A stretch of 33,781 nt of DNA from Thermoplasma sp. Lineage in GTDB: Archaea > Thermoplasmatota > Thermoplasmata > Thermoplasmatales > Thermoplasmataceae. Location of the stretch: contig NZ_JAGDXM010000039.1 in the NCBI RefSeq assembly GCF_023256435.1, positions 1-33,781 on the forward strand. The letters run 5' to 3'. The notes beneath the pieces were generated by a model. It was not told where the DNA came from. It made no database searches and worked only from the letters and a program-made list of their open reading frames with translations. Numbering within the stretch: the first letter of the stretch is position 1; every line of letters begins with the position of its first letter. The translations under genes were made by a program, and so were the position numbers. Below are positions 18,394 through 27,225 of the stretch, piece after piece.

Positions 18394-20102
18394 CTGCTGG
18401 CACCCTCTGAGGTGGTCTGCGTTATCTCTGATGACCAGCCCTGCGCAAACTGTCCAGTGGGGGTTGGTGACATGGCGTCGTAGGTCTCATTTATTCTACC
18501 TGGATCTGCGGCTGAAAATGCCAGATCCACGAACGATCTCAGTTGTTCGAATGCCAGATCAGGAGCGCCATTGTTGTATGCGGCCATGACGAACCATCCG
18601 GTCATCAGGGGCCAGACGGTACCTGTATGGTATCCGCCATCATACATGGGATCGTAGACGGACATTGATCTGATGCCCCATGGCGTCATGACGCCGCGCG
18701 AAATGTCCAGTATCCTCTGCTTGACGGACTCATCCTTCATGAATATGCCTGGTACAAATTGCATGGCACTCCTTATTATATGCGATCTTTCGTCGACAAA
18801 ATCCACAGGCTGTGCATCTGAGAAGAAGGTGGACATGTATCTGTCTCTGGCCTTTACATACTCTGTACCGCCGAATTTTTTTCCATACAGCCTGAGTACC
18901 TCCAGCCAGAGTGCGTTCACATCAACCGTTTTACCATTTCTGATGTTGGCCCACGTCTCAGGCCATCCTATCAGCCCACTCTTGAAGTCGTTCTCCAGCA
19001 GGCCGTCATTATCCACATCGCATGTCTTACAGAAGTCAAAAACTACTTTCGCGTCCTGCGATGAAAAGAACCTTCGGCTCCAGTTCTCAAGCGATGCGTT
19101 GACCATTAGCCAGAGCGGACTGCTGTCTATGGACATGTACATGGTGTTGAATCGAACATCACCTATGCTGTAGCCTTGATCGCCGCCATCTCCAAGCCCT
19201 ATTTCGTGCGGAATCCTTCCATGATCGGAATATCTGAAGAGCGTGGACATGTGATTGGTCGTCAGATCCGATAGGCCAACCATATTCGCAGCTAGCGCCA
19301 TCCAGAGGCCATCCCTGCCGAAGAACCATGAATACACCGGAAACCCTGCAAACCAACCGCTTCCCTTCTCGGTAATGGAATAGAACTCAAGGAGATCGTG
19401 CTTTGCCCAAAGGAAAAGTTTGTTGAATTTGGGATCCGGTGTTTCCAGCACAGCTATATCTGCAACTTGTTCATGGTACTTCAGCGTTTCATCCATATCT
19501 CCGCTGCCATCACTATCTGTGTCTGATATGATTATCTCAGCCTCAGTTAGGTCATGAAACGATACAAACACGGTATCATCTGACGCCGTTATTTCGATGC
19601 GATCAGGAGAATTTATTATGATCGATGTATGAGCGATATCGGACGAAACGGAAACTCGCTTATCATCAATGACAAAATCAAAGGTCTCCGCCGTCGATCT
19701 GGAAGGCCACGCTGCAGAGTGCCCTATCTGGAAGGAGAGCGATAGATCTTGTCTGTCGGAAGATAGCATCTGTATGTGCAGTGATCCATCCGCCTCGGAT
19801 ATGTAATCTATCCTTTCCATCCCATGATACTGCCTGTATATGTATCCGAGCCCTCTCACATATTTAGAAAAGATTGATGACAGCGGTTTCCCGTTCAGAT
19901 ACCCATCCATTGAAGCAATGTGGTTTAGACTCCCCTTCCAGTAACCTACCCTGGATCTGTGCATATCCGATCGAACGATGGTGCCGTTCAGATATGCTAT
20001 GAAATGCGCCTTAGTTCCCTTGACCATGCTGTAATTATAGGACTGCAAGTATTCATGCGGGGGTAAAGACCCAGTGCCGCATGTCCCTGTAGTTATCTTC
20101 AA
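18390..20102 (-). CDS. Glycogen-debranching/glucoamylase-like six-hairpin glycosidase
   Basis: 570 aa; 'GSGWFAGFPVYSWFFGRDGLWMALAANMVGLSDLTTNHMSTLFRYSDHGRIPHEI', 'YHTGTVWPLMTGWFVMAAY'. ATGA overlap with the downstream paralog. Confidence 0.8.
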   Translation of the reverse strand: MKITTGTCGTGSLPPHEYLQSYNYSMVKGTKAHFIAYLNGTIVRSDMHRSRVGYWKGSLNHIASMDGYLNGKPLSSIFSKYVRGLGYIYRQYHGMERIDYISEADGSLHIQMLSSDRQDLSLSFQIGHSAAWPSRSTAETFDFVIDDKRVSVSSDIAHTSIIINSPDRIEITASDDTVFVSFHDLTEAEIIISDTDSDGSGDMDETLKYHEQVADIAVLETPDPKFNKLFLWAKHDLLEFYSITEKGSGWFAGFPVYSWFFGRDGLWMALAANMVGLSDLTTNHMSTLFRYSDHGRIPHEIGLGDGGDQGYSIGDVRFNTMYMSIDSSPLWLMVNASLENWSRRFFSSQDAKVVFDFCKTCDVDNDGLLENDFKSGLIGWPETWANIRNGKTVDVNALWLEVLRLYGKKFGGTEYVKARDRYMSTFFSDAQPVDFVDERSHIIRSAMQFVPGIFMKDESVKQRILDISRGVMTPWGIRSMSVYDPMYDGGYHTGTVWPLMTGWFVMAAYNNGAPDLAFEQLRSFVDLAFSAADPGRINETYDAMSPTPTGQFAQGWSSEITQTTSEGASR

Positions 20103-20122
20103 TATTCAGGCCTCTGGCCTCC

Positions 20123-21241
20123 TCAATCAGCTTCCTTGATCTTTCTGGAAGTACCATAGTCAACCTCCCTTATCAGCGAACCGCTCATGCGATCGAACAG
20201 ATACACTCTGCCTGGCTTTACTTCAATGTGAAACATTTCACCGTTCTTTAGATCTCTAAGCTCCGAAGATACCTCATCCTTTGGAATAACCGCTCTGATG
20301 GGCGTCTCTCCCATCTTAGCATGCACCTCGACGTTGAGTCCAGAATTTATGGAATAATCGAAAATTGCAGACAATCCGTCCTTTTCAGACATACCCAGTA
20401 TCTCAGGTCTGAGGCCAATATACGCCTTGCCCTCAGGGACTATCTCATCAATATCGATGTATCCCGCATTGGAGATGCCTATCCTTGTCCCCTCGTCTTT
20501 ATGCTCCAGATCACATTCCAATATATTCATAGGTGGGTTTCCGATGAATCCTGCGACGAATACGTTTGCAGGATGATCATAGAGATCGTCAGGAGTGCCC
20601 ATCTGCATGATCCTTCCCTGGTTCAGGACCAGTATTCTGTCCGCAAGGGCCATGGCCTCATCCTGATCATGGCACACATAGATGATCGTCTTCTTGACCT
20701 TCTCGTGAAACGAACGAAGTTCACCCAGCATCTCGCGGCGTAGTTTTGCATCGAGGTTGGACAGCGGTTCGTCCATCAAAAATACTGATGGGTCTCTGAC
20801 CATCGCTCTGGCTATCCCAACCCTCTGCTGTTCACCGCCGGAGAGCTGCCTTGGATATTTGTCAAGATGCTGACTTATGTGCAGGATCTTCGCAACTTCC
20901 TCCACCTTCTTCCTTATCTCTTCCTTTGGTACATGCTTTATCTTCAGATTGAGGGATATATTATCGAATACCTTCATGTGTGGATAGAGCGCGAAGTTCT
21001 GAAAGACCATGGCTATGTTGCGATCCGAAGGATACAGATCCGTTACGTCGCTGTCATCGATGTATATTCGCCCAGAATCCACAGGTATCAGACCGGCTAT
21101 GCTCCTCAGTAGAGTGGTCTTTCCGCTTCCGGACGATCCAAGGATAACGAAGAATTCGCCGTCATCAACTTTGAGATTGAAATTGCTCAATATCTCTTTA
21201 TCCCCATATCTTACGCTTAGATTCTGAATTATGACGCTCAT
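20123..21241 (-). CDS. Carbohydrate ABC transporter ATP-binding protein (MalK/UgpC-like)
   Basis: 372 aa; Walker A 'GSSGSGKTTLL', signature 'LSGGEQQRVGIARAM', Walker B 'VFLMDEPLSNLD', C-terminal regulatory region. Confidence 0.95.
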   Translation of the reverse strand: MSVIIQNLSVRYGDKEILSNFNLKVDDGEFFVILGSSGSGKTTLLRSIAGLIPVDSGRIYIDDSDVTDLYPSDRNIAMVFQNFALYPHMKVFDNISLNLKIKHVPKEEIRKKVEEVAKILHISQHLDKYPRQLSGGEQQRVGIARAMVRDPSVFLMDEPLSNLDAKLRREMLGELRSFHEKVKKTIIYVCHDQDEAMALADRILVLNQGRIMQMGTPDDLYDHPANVFVAGFIGNPPMNILECDLEHKDEGTRIGISNAGYIDIDEIVPEGKAYIGLRPEILGMSEKDGLSAIFDYSINSGLNVEVHAKMGETPIRAVIPKDEVSSELRDLKNGEMFHIEVKPGRVYLFDRMSGSLIREVDYGTSRKIKEAD

Positions 21242-21245
21242 AAAT

Positions 21246-22118
21246 TCACCTGTAATAATTCATAGATATGCCACTTATGAAGTACTTCTCGAATACGATG
21301 AATATTACTATGGTAGGTATCATCGTCAGAATGTTTACGGTCATCATCTGGTTCCAGTATATCTGCGTTCCATTGGCACCTTTGAAAAAGTTGAGAACCA
21401 GAGGTAGCGTGAACATGTTGAGGCTGTGAACCTCCATGAGAGGCCACAGGAAATTATTCCATGATCCTATGAACGAGAATATGGTTGCTGCCGCTATTGC
21501 CGGTTTTGCCATTGGCGCGCTCACCCTGAAGAATATCTGCCATGGCCTCATGCCGTCGATCTTAGCAGCCAGCTCCACCTCCTCCGGTATGGTGAGGAAG
21601 TACTGCCTCATTATGAAGACATCCAGAGCAGAGGCAATCTGCGGAAGTATCAGGCCCTGATACGTGCTGAGCCAGTTCAGGTCAAGCATGAACACGTAGG
21701 ACGCAATGGATATAACTGGGAACGGAATCATCAGTGTAGCCAAGACTGCATAGAATAGATAATCCCTCCCAGGAAATCTTAGCCTCGCAAAGGCATATCC
21801 GGCAAGCATTCCCACGAATACGCTTCCGGCAACAACGCATATGGAAACGAAGACGCTGTTGAAATACCACAGCGGGAAGTCGCCGAATCCCCACACTGTT
21901 CTGAGATTTGTTATGAAATACGATATGCTCGTCTGGCTGAGTGGATCCATATTGGGTGGGAAATTGGCGAAAATGCTGTTTCTGAATGCCTTTATCACTG
22001 TCCAGTAAAAGGGAACAAGGTAGACAATGGCAAGAATTATGGAAATAGCGTATATAAGATAGGTCTTTGCAGCTTCACCAACGTTAATATTCTTTTTTAT
22101 TCGTCCGCTTTTGAACAC
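21246..22118 (-). CDS. Carbohydrate ABC transporter permease (MalG-like)
   Basis: 290 aa; EAA loop 'EVELAAKIDGMRPWQIFFRVSAPMAKPAIAA'; 6 TM pattern. Confidence 0.93.
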   Translation of the reverse strand: MFKSGRIKKNINVGEAAKTYLIYAISIILAIVYLVPFYWTVIKAFRNSIFANFPPNMDPLSQTSISYFITNLRTVWGFGDFPLWYFNSVFVSICVVAGSVFVGMLAGYAFARLRFPGRDYLFYAVLATLMIPFPVISIASYVFMLDLNWLSTYQGLILPQIASALDVFIMRQYFLTIPEEVELAAKIDGMRPWQIFFRVSAPMAKPAIAAATIFSFIGSWNNFLWPLMEVHSLNMFTLPLVLNFFKGANGTQIYWNQMMTVNILTMIPTIVIFIVFEKYFISGISMNYYR

Positions 22119-22119
22119 A

Positions 22120-23052
22120 TCACCACCTCCTCTCAGTTATTACTTTTCTCTGCGTGATCGTCAGCACAAGTATGATCACGAAAAGGACAAACGACGCGGC
22201 AGCTGCGAGCCCTATGTCGCCTATGTAAACGAAGGTTCTGTTGTATATGTACATGAGCGGCACGTAGGTTGCCCTGGCGGGTCCGCCATCCGTTATAACG
22301 TATATCTGATCGAAGAGCTGCATCGCCCCGGTCAGCCCAAGGATCACCACAAGTATGGTGGAAAATCTCATCAATGGGAAGTATATGTATCTGAACCTCC
22401 TGAGTCCTGACTTGAGGCCGTCTATCTTGGCCGCGTCCATGACCTCCTGCGGTATGGACTGCAGTCCTGCAGAGTATACGATCATGAAATAGGGTGCGGT
22501 TGTGAATATATTCATGGCCATTATAGCCGGAAATGCATATCTAGTGCTGAAGAGCCAGTTATGCGGAGGGATTCCAAAGAACGATAATATGTAATTGACA
22601 AGCCCAGTGTTGGAGAATACCCATATGAATATGATCGACATTGATACCGGCGAAACGACGGCCGGTATGAACACTATGGCTCTTGCGATTCTGCTTATCC
22701 TCGAAGCCGTATTGAACAGGAGGGCATAACCGAAGGCCAAGAAGGTCTGAATCGTTACGACCACTGCGGTGTATATCAGGACATTTATCAATGCGATCAA
22801 AAAGGCTGGATCTTTTACTACGTTAACGTAATTGCTGATGCCAACAAAATATATGCTGTGGAAGAACGGATCATAATGAAACAGGCTTATGACAAAAGAA
22901 TATATCGCCGGAAAAAAGGTGAAGACCGTTATGAAGATCATGAGCGGGATCACGAATATGATCCCGGTGACCTTCTCCGGATCCTTACGTTTTTTCCCCT
23001 CTCTCACTTTTATGTTTTCCTTATTGTATATATTTGATTCCACAGACCTCAC
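22120..23052 (-). CDS. Carbohydrate ABC transporter permease (MalF-like)
   Basis: 310 aa; EAA loop 'EVMDAAKIDGLKSGLRRFRYIYFPLM', 'GISNYVNVVKDPAFLIALINVLIYT'; adjacent to the MalG-like gene. Confidence 0.93.
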   Translation of the reverse strand: MRSVESNIYNKENIKVREGKKRKDPEKVTGIIFVIPLMIFITVFTFFPAIYSFVISLFHYDPFFHSIYFVGISNYVNVVKDPAFLIALINVLIYTAVVVTIQTFLAFGYALLFNTASRISRIARAIVFIPAVVSPVSMSIIFIWVFSNTGLVNYILSFFGIPPHNWLFSTRYAFPAIMAMNIFTTAPYFMIVYSAGLQSIPQEVMDAAKIDGLKSGLRRFRYIYFPLMRFSTILVVILGLTGAMQLFDQIYVITDGGPARATYVPLMYIYNRTFVYIGDIGLAAAASFVLFVIILVLTITQRKVITERRW

Positions 23053-23057
23053 CGGGG

Positions 23058-24380
23058 TCAGAGTGTGGAAGTACCTTTAAGGTTTGTGTTCGTTTCATTT
23101 ATGATCTCATCGTATGCCTGGTCCGGTGTGATCTTCCCTGCAAATAGATCCACTATTATGCTGTGTGCAGCACTCTCAGTGGCCTGGAAATTGGTTGTGT
23201 TGTAGTTCCATCCGTACGCATGCGGGAACTGTTCTCCGGCGAAGCTCTGTATTGGGAAGTTCGTCTTGTACCAGCTGCTCTCGAGTATCGCGGTTCTTGA
23301 AGGCAGAGCCAGGCCCTTGGATACCCACTGCTTCTCTCCAGATGGTCCTGTGAAGAACATGACGAACTGCTCAGCAGCCCATGTCTGAGCTGGTGTCAGA
23401 TGGCTGTTGATCGCTAGGCCCACGTTGAACATCATGGTTGCATTCTGGACATCGTAAGGCATGAAGGCGTATCCGATCGCCGAGGTATCGTTCTTGAAAT
23501 AGGAGCCGTTTGCAAACAGTACAGGTACAGTCCATGTGCCTGTTACGACCATACCTACCTTTCCTGACGCGAAATCACCACCGTTCCATCCAGCGCTCAG
23601 GTTAGAGTTGAGACCGGCCAGTCCACTGGAGTACAGTCCATACCAGAAGTTGATCGCTGTCTTCAGGCCGGCGCTGTTGGGCGAAGCTCCGGTGCCTGTC
23701 TGGTTTATCCATTGCCCACCGGCCTCATGCATGAACGCCAGTATCCTTGCGAACTGTGGGCCGACAACCATTGGGTAGTACCCGCTTCCACCATTAGGTA
23801 GCTTGCTCTCGTTCTGCTTAAGCATGACCAGCGTGTGCTGTAAAGCTGTCCAGTTCCATGCACTGTAATTGGTGGGATACGGGACATGTTCCGCATTGAA
23901 TATGTTCTTGTTAAACAGGACGAAGAGTGGGCTCCAGTCCTTCGGTGCAGCGTAGAGCTGGTTATGCTGCATGAATGTATCTAGTATCTGTGGGGCGAAG
24001 CCGGTCAGATTGTAGGTAGTGTTGGAGGTCAGTACGGGCGTGAGATTCAGCAGATAGCCTCCCTTGACGAATTCAGGCAGAACATCATTCTCCATATAGA
24101 ACACTGCAGGTCCGGAATTGGATGCGAGTTCAGTCTCCAGTGTTCCATAATAATTGCTCGTTATCGGCACGAATTTGACGGAGATATTCGAATGCATGGC
24201 ATTGAATTCATTCACCATTTGCACATCGAATGTGTACTCCTCACCGCTAGAGACCCAGCCAGAAAAGACAATGGACGTTTTCGCCGGTCCAGAAGTAAGA
24301 TTATGATACTCTATGCCTCCAGCTATAGCAGCTATTGCGACCACAACAACAATGATTGCTATTATTGCTTTCTTCTCCAT
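23058..24380 (-). CDS. Extracellular carbohydrate-binding protein of ABC transporter (family 1 solute-binding protein), membrane-anchored
   Basis: 440 aa; N-terminal hydrophobic anchor 'MEKKAIIAIIVVVVAIAAIAGGI', then 'FDVQMVNEFNAMHSNISVKFVPI', 'WNGGDFASGKVGMVVTGTWTVP'; first gene of the operon. Confidence 0.92.
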   Translation of the reverse strand: MEKKAIIAIIVVVVAIAAIAGGIEYHNLTSGPAKTSIVFSGWVSSGEEYTFDVQMVNEFNAMHSNISVKFVPITSNYYGTLETELASNSGPAVFYMENDVLPEFVKGGYLLNLTPVLTSNTTYNLTGFAPQILDTFMQHNQLYAAPKDWSPLFVLFNKNIFNAEHVPYPTNYSAWNWTALQHTLVMLKQNESKLPNGGSGYYPMVVGPQFARILAFMHEAGGQWINQTGTGASPNSAGLKTAINFWYGLYSSGLAGLNSNLSAGWNGGDFASGKVGMVVTGTWTVPVLFANGSYFKNDTSAIGYAFMPYDVQNATMMFNVGLAINSHLTPAQTWAAEQFVMFFTGPSGEKQWVSKGLALPSRTAILESSWYKTNFPIQSFAGEQFPHAYGWNYNTTNFQATESAAHSIIVDLFAGKITPDQAYDEIINETNTNLKGTSTL

Positions 24381-24392
24381 TTTACAGTCTCC

Positions 24393-24413
24393 AACAGTTA
24401 TATACTAACTGTT
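24393..24413. promoter_or_regulatory. Perfect 8-bp-arm palindrome in the ABC operon promoter
   Basis: AACAGTTA-TATAC-TAACTGTT, directly upstream of the solute-binding protein start and overlapping the 24401-24422 element. Confidence 0.5.
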
Positions 24414-24422
24414 ATTAGTATA
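24401..24422. promoter_or_regulatory. Candidate TrmB-family operator (TATAC-N12-GTATA) in the ABC operon promoter
   Basis: TATACTAA-CTGTTA-TTAGTATA has perfect 8-bp arms and is 19/22 identical to 15471-15492 upstream of the TrmB-like gene. Confidence 0.65.
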
Positions 24423-24553
24423 TCATAAATCACATACTTAAACCTTGTCAATTATATATATCAATACAGATCATATATAACGAATCTTAAAATCTGATGT
24501 CTATGCTTGGAAAAGCAAGAATAAAATTAAGCTAGGTATTTCAATATATTATC

Positions 24554-25501
24554 ATGCGTATTCTTGCAGTACAGCTCAAGATAGGATCAAGAGACCTGAA
24601 TCTGAACACATACAGGTACCATATTGAGGATATTTTCAGGCGTTCTCAACCGGGCGATTTCCTGATCTTTCCTGAAGAGACAGGGCTACCCATGTCACTG
24701 GGGCATGTAATTGATAAGTTTGGAATAGAGATCGATGAAACTGCTGATGGTGGAGAATTTCCGAAGTCATCGGATGCAGGAACATTCAGATCCATATTTC
24801 TATCAGTCGGTGAGGAAACAAGGAATAGCTTTCTATCTTTCTTCTCCGAGATGTCAAGAAAGTATCAGGTCTATGCTTTGGCCTGCGGGAATATTCCTGA
24901 GGAAACAGAAACACCGCGTATATACAACACGGCATACGTCTTCGATACGATGGGAAACGTCGTATTTAAACAGAGGAAGGTCTATCTTACCGATCTGGAA
25001 AGGAATATAGGCATAGATTCCGGATCGATGGACGATGTCAGGCCGTTCCAGCTTGAGGGGATAAAATTCGGAATTGCCATAAGCCTGGACGCTTTCATGC
25101 CAGATTATATTTCAAGACTATATGAGAGCAGGGTTATACTGCAGCCGGACGCTAATGATGTAAAATGGAACTCATTCCTTGAAAATGGCAGATGGCAGCC
25201 AGAGGAATGGATGGATTCTTCATACTATATTGCACAGAGGATCCCGGGAGTGGATTATGCAGTCAATCCCATGATGATCGGAGGCTTCATGGGAATAAAC
25301 TTCGAGGGAGAATCGGCCATAATCAAGAAGGCTATGGGAACAGATGAACGCCTCTCCTATGTGGGGAATGTACCGACCACCGGTTTCCAGGATATGATAG
25401 CTCCAGAAGGCTTTGATCCGCATGAATTTCAAAGAAGAGAGGATCTGGTTGGTCTCGATCTAAAATTACCAGAGGGTGTAATCAGCGTGGATATCAGGTG
25501 A
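24554..25501 (+). CDS. Carbon-nitrogen hydrolase (nitrilase) superfamily protein with the nucleophile Cys replaced by Ser
   Basis: 315 aa; 'MRILAVQLKIGSRDLNLNTYRYHIEDIF', Glu motif 'FLIFPEETGLPM', Lys motif 'FKQRKVYLTDLERN', nucleophile elbow 'FGIAISLDAFMP' (usual G-x-x-I-C-x-D-x-x-F-P). Confidence 0.75.
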   Translation: MRILAVQLKIGSRDLNLNTYRYHIEDIFRRSQPGDFLIFPEETGLPMSLGHVIDKFGIEIDETADGGEFPKSSDAGTFRSIFLSVGEETRNSFLSFFSEMSRKYQVYALACGNIPEETETPRIYNTAYVFDTMGNVVFKQRKVYLTDLERNIGIDSGSMDDVRPFQLEGIKFGIAISLDAFMPDYISRLYESRVILQPDANDVKWNSFLENGRWQPEEWMDSSYYIAQRIPGVDYAVNPMMIGGFMGINFEGESAIIKKAMGTDERLSYVGNVPTTGFQDMIAPEGFDPHEFQRREDLVGLDLKLPEGVISVDIR

Positions 25502-27078
25502 TACGATTGGAAGAAAAGCATTCCCAGCCCATCATAACGTCTCCGCAGATATCTCAAAGGAAGGATCTTTCAGTTGGTGGAAATTATTATTTTTCATTGA
25601 TCTTCGACGGAGGTAAGCTGAAAATATGTTTTCCGATCTGCACGGCTTCTATCCTGCACTGTTTCGTTATATCAGGGATATTCAGTGAGACGGAGGGTAT
25701 TGAGCCGGGCTGGATAAGCAATCATCACTTCTCGAATGGTATCGAGATCGTGATACCACCTGATAGACCAGGACTCTTCATATCAAGGAAGGGGAGGTTT
25801 GAAGTTACTTCATCAGACTCAACGATATTCTGGCCCATATCGCATGCTGTCAGATCAATGAGATCACCCTGGAGCAGCAATCCAGTATACTTTTCGGAGG
25901 TTTCTGGAAAATTGCCAGCTATCGCATTTAGTGAGGTTGATGATGGTACAATAATTACGGTGGGAGATACGCCAGACAGAGCGATTCTCTCCGGCATTTC
26001 CTTAAGGAGGATTGGTATGGTCACACTTAGGTCGGAGGCCGATAATTTCCTCCTTAAATTTGATTCGCTTCATGGAAATAGCAGACTAATCTCGAATGCA
26101 ATGCTCTCCATCTTTCTCTCGAATTCTCGGTGTATCGATGCGCAAGAGAACTGTATAATGGCGTCCAAAAGTCCATATTATTATGTTTCCGCGGGATACT
26201 GGGCCCGTGACTTCATATTCTGGGTTCTTCCGGTGATCGAGCGATTCGATGAGGATCGGGCGAGAGAGCTTATCGATGATCTGTTGAAGAAATATTGGAG
26301 AAACAGAGGTATCCATGCTTTATATCTCGATGGTCGTATACTGTATGATGGATTCGAGCTGGATCAGCTTGCTTATCATTTTTTGCTTCTGGCGCACGCC
26401 ATAAAATATGGAGTTCTATCGGATTCTAGAGCTGCTTCCCTTTCTAAGGAACTGCTTGCCGACCTGAGTCATTTCAAAAACGACAAATTCAATCTCTACT
26501 CGACCGTCTTAAACAGCTCTGACGATCCGGTTGAATACCCATATGTGACCTACAACAATGTTGCGCTATGGTATTCCATGAGATATTTAGCTGGCTATCT
26601 GAAGGGTGCTATTTCTGAACGCCTTATAGATCTCGCTGAATATATAAGGAGAGACATAATGATCAATATGATAAAGGAAGGTCAGTTTGTGTATTCGACA
26701 GATCTGGCTGGAAAATATAATTTTTATGATGATCCAACCGGTTCAATACTGCTGTTCCCGTATTTTGGTTTTTCCGAGTCTCATGATCCTGTATTCAGGA
26801 AAACAGCGAACTGGATAATGTCTGAGAAGAATCCTTATTACATCCAGGGAAGATATGGTGGTTTGGGAAATATGCACGTCGATCATCCATGGCTTCATCA
26901 TCATTATTCCATGATACTGTCTTCGCTCTCTGATGCCAGGATCCTTGAAAGCCTTCCCATGGATCATGGACTTGCCTGTGAAACCATTGATGAAAATGAC
27001 GGTGGATGTCTCACAGGCATTCATTTTCCTGGCAGTTCAGGAATGTATGTTCAGGCCTCGCTTAAGGCTAAGACCTGA
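25498..27078 (+). CDS. Glucoamylase-like / six-hairpin glycosidase homolog
   Basis: 526 aa, GTG start overlapping the nitrilase-like stop (GTGA); 'SAGYWARDFIFWVLPVIERFDEDRARELIDDLLKKYWRNRGIHALYLDGRILYDGFELDQLAYHFLLLAHAI' resembles (alpha/alpha)6 glycosidases. Confidence 0.6.
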   Translation: MIRLEEKHSQPIITSPQISQRKDLSVGGNYYFSLIFDGGKLKICFPICTASILHCFVISGIFSETEGIEPGWISNHHFSNGIEIVIPPDRPGLFISRKGRFEVTSSDSTIFWPISHAVRSMRSPWSSNPVYFSEVSGKLPAIAFSEVDDGTIITVGDTPDRAILSGISLRRIGMVTLRSEADNFLLKFDSLHGNSRLISNAMLSIFLSNSRCIDAQENCIMASKSPYYYVSAGYWARDFIFWVLPVIERFDEDRARELIDDLLKKYWRNRGIHALYLDGRILYDGFELDQLAYHFLLLAHAIKYGVLSDSRAASLSKELLADLSHFKNDKFNLYSTVLNSSDDPVEYPYVTYNNVALWYSMRYLAGYLKGAISERLIDLAEYIRRDIMINMIKEGQFVYSTDLAGKYNFYDDPTGSILLFPYFGFSESHDPVFRKTANWIMSEKNPYYIQGRYGGLGNMHVDHPWLHHHYSMILSSLSDARILESLPMDHGLACETIDENDGGCLTGIHFPGSSGMYVQASLKAKT

Positions 27079-27225
27079 TCTATGCGGAAGATCAGGATAT
27101 CTAACCGATCCGAATCCACCGTCCTAGGCTATCTATCGGATGCGTATTTGTATATCTTTAATGGACATGCATTTCCACGCGGATCTATTTTATAAAGGTA
27201 TACAGTGCCTGTGGAACGGTGATAT

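Noticed and set aside
24452-24480. TTATATAT...ATATATAA inverted repeat between divergent operons
   Set aside because: Low-complexity AT repeat expected in archaeal promoters; insufficient evidence for an operator.
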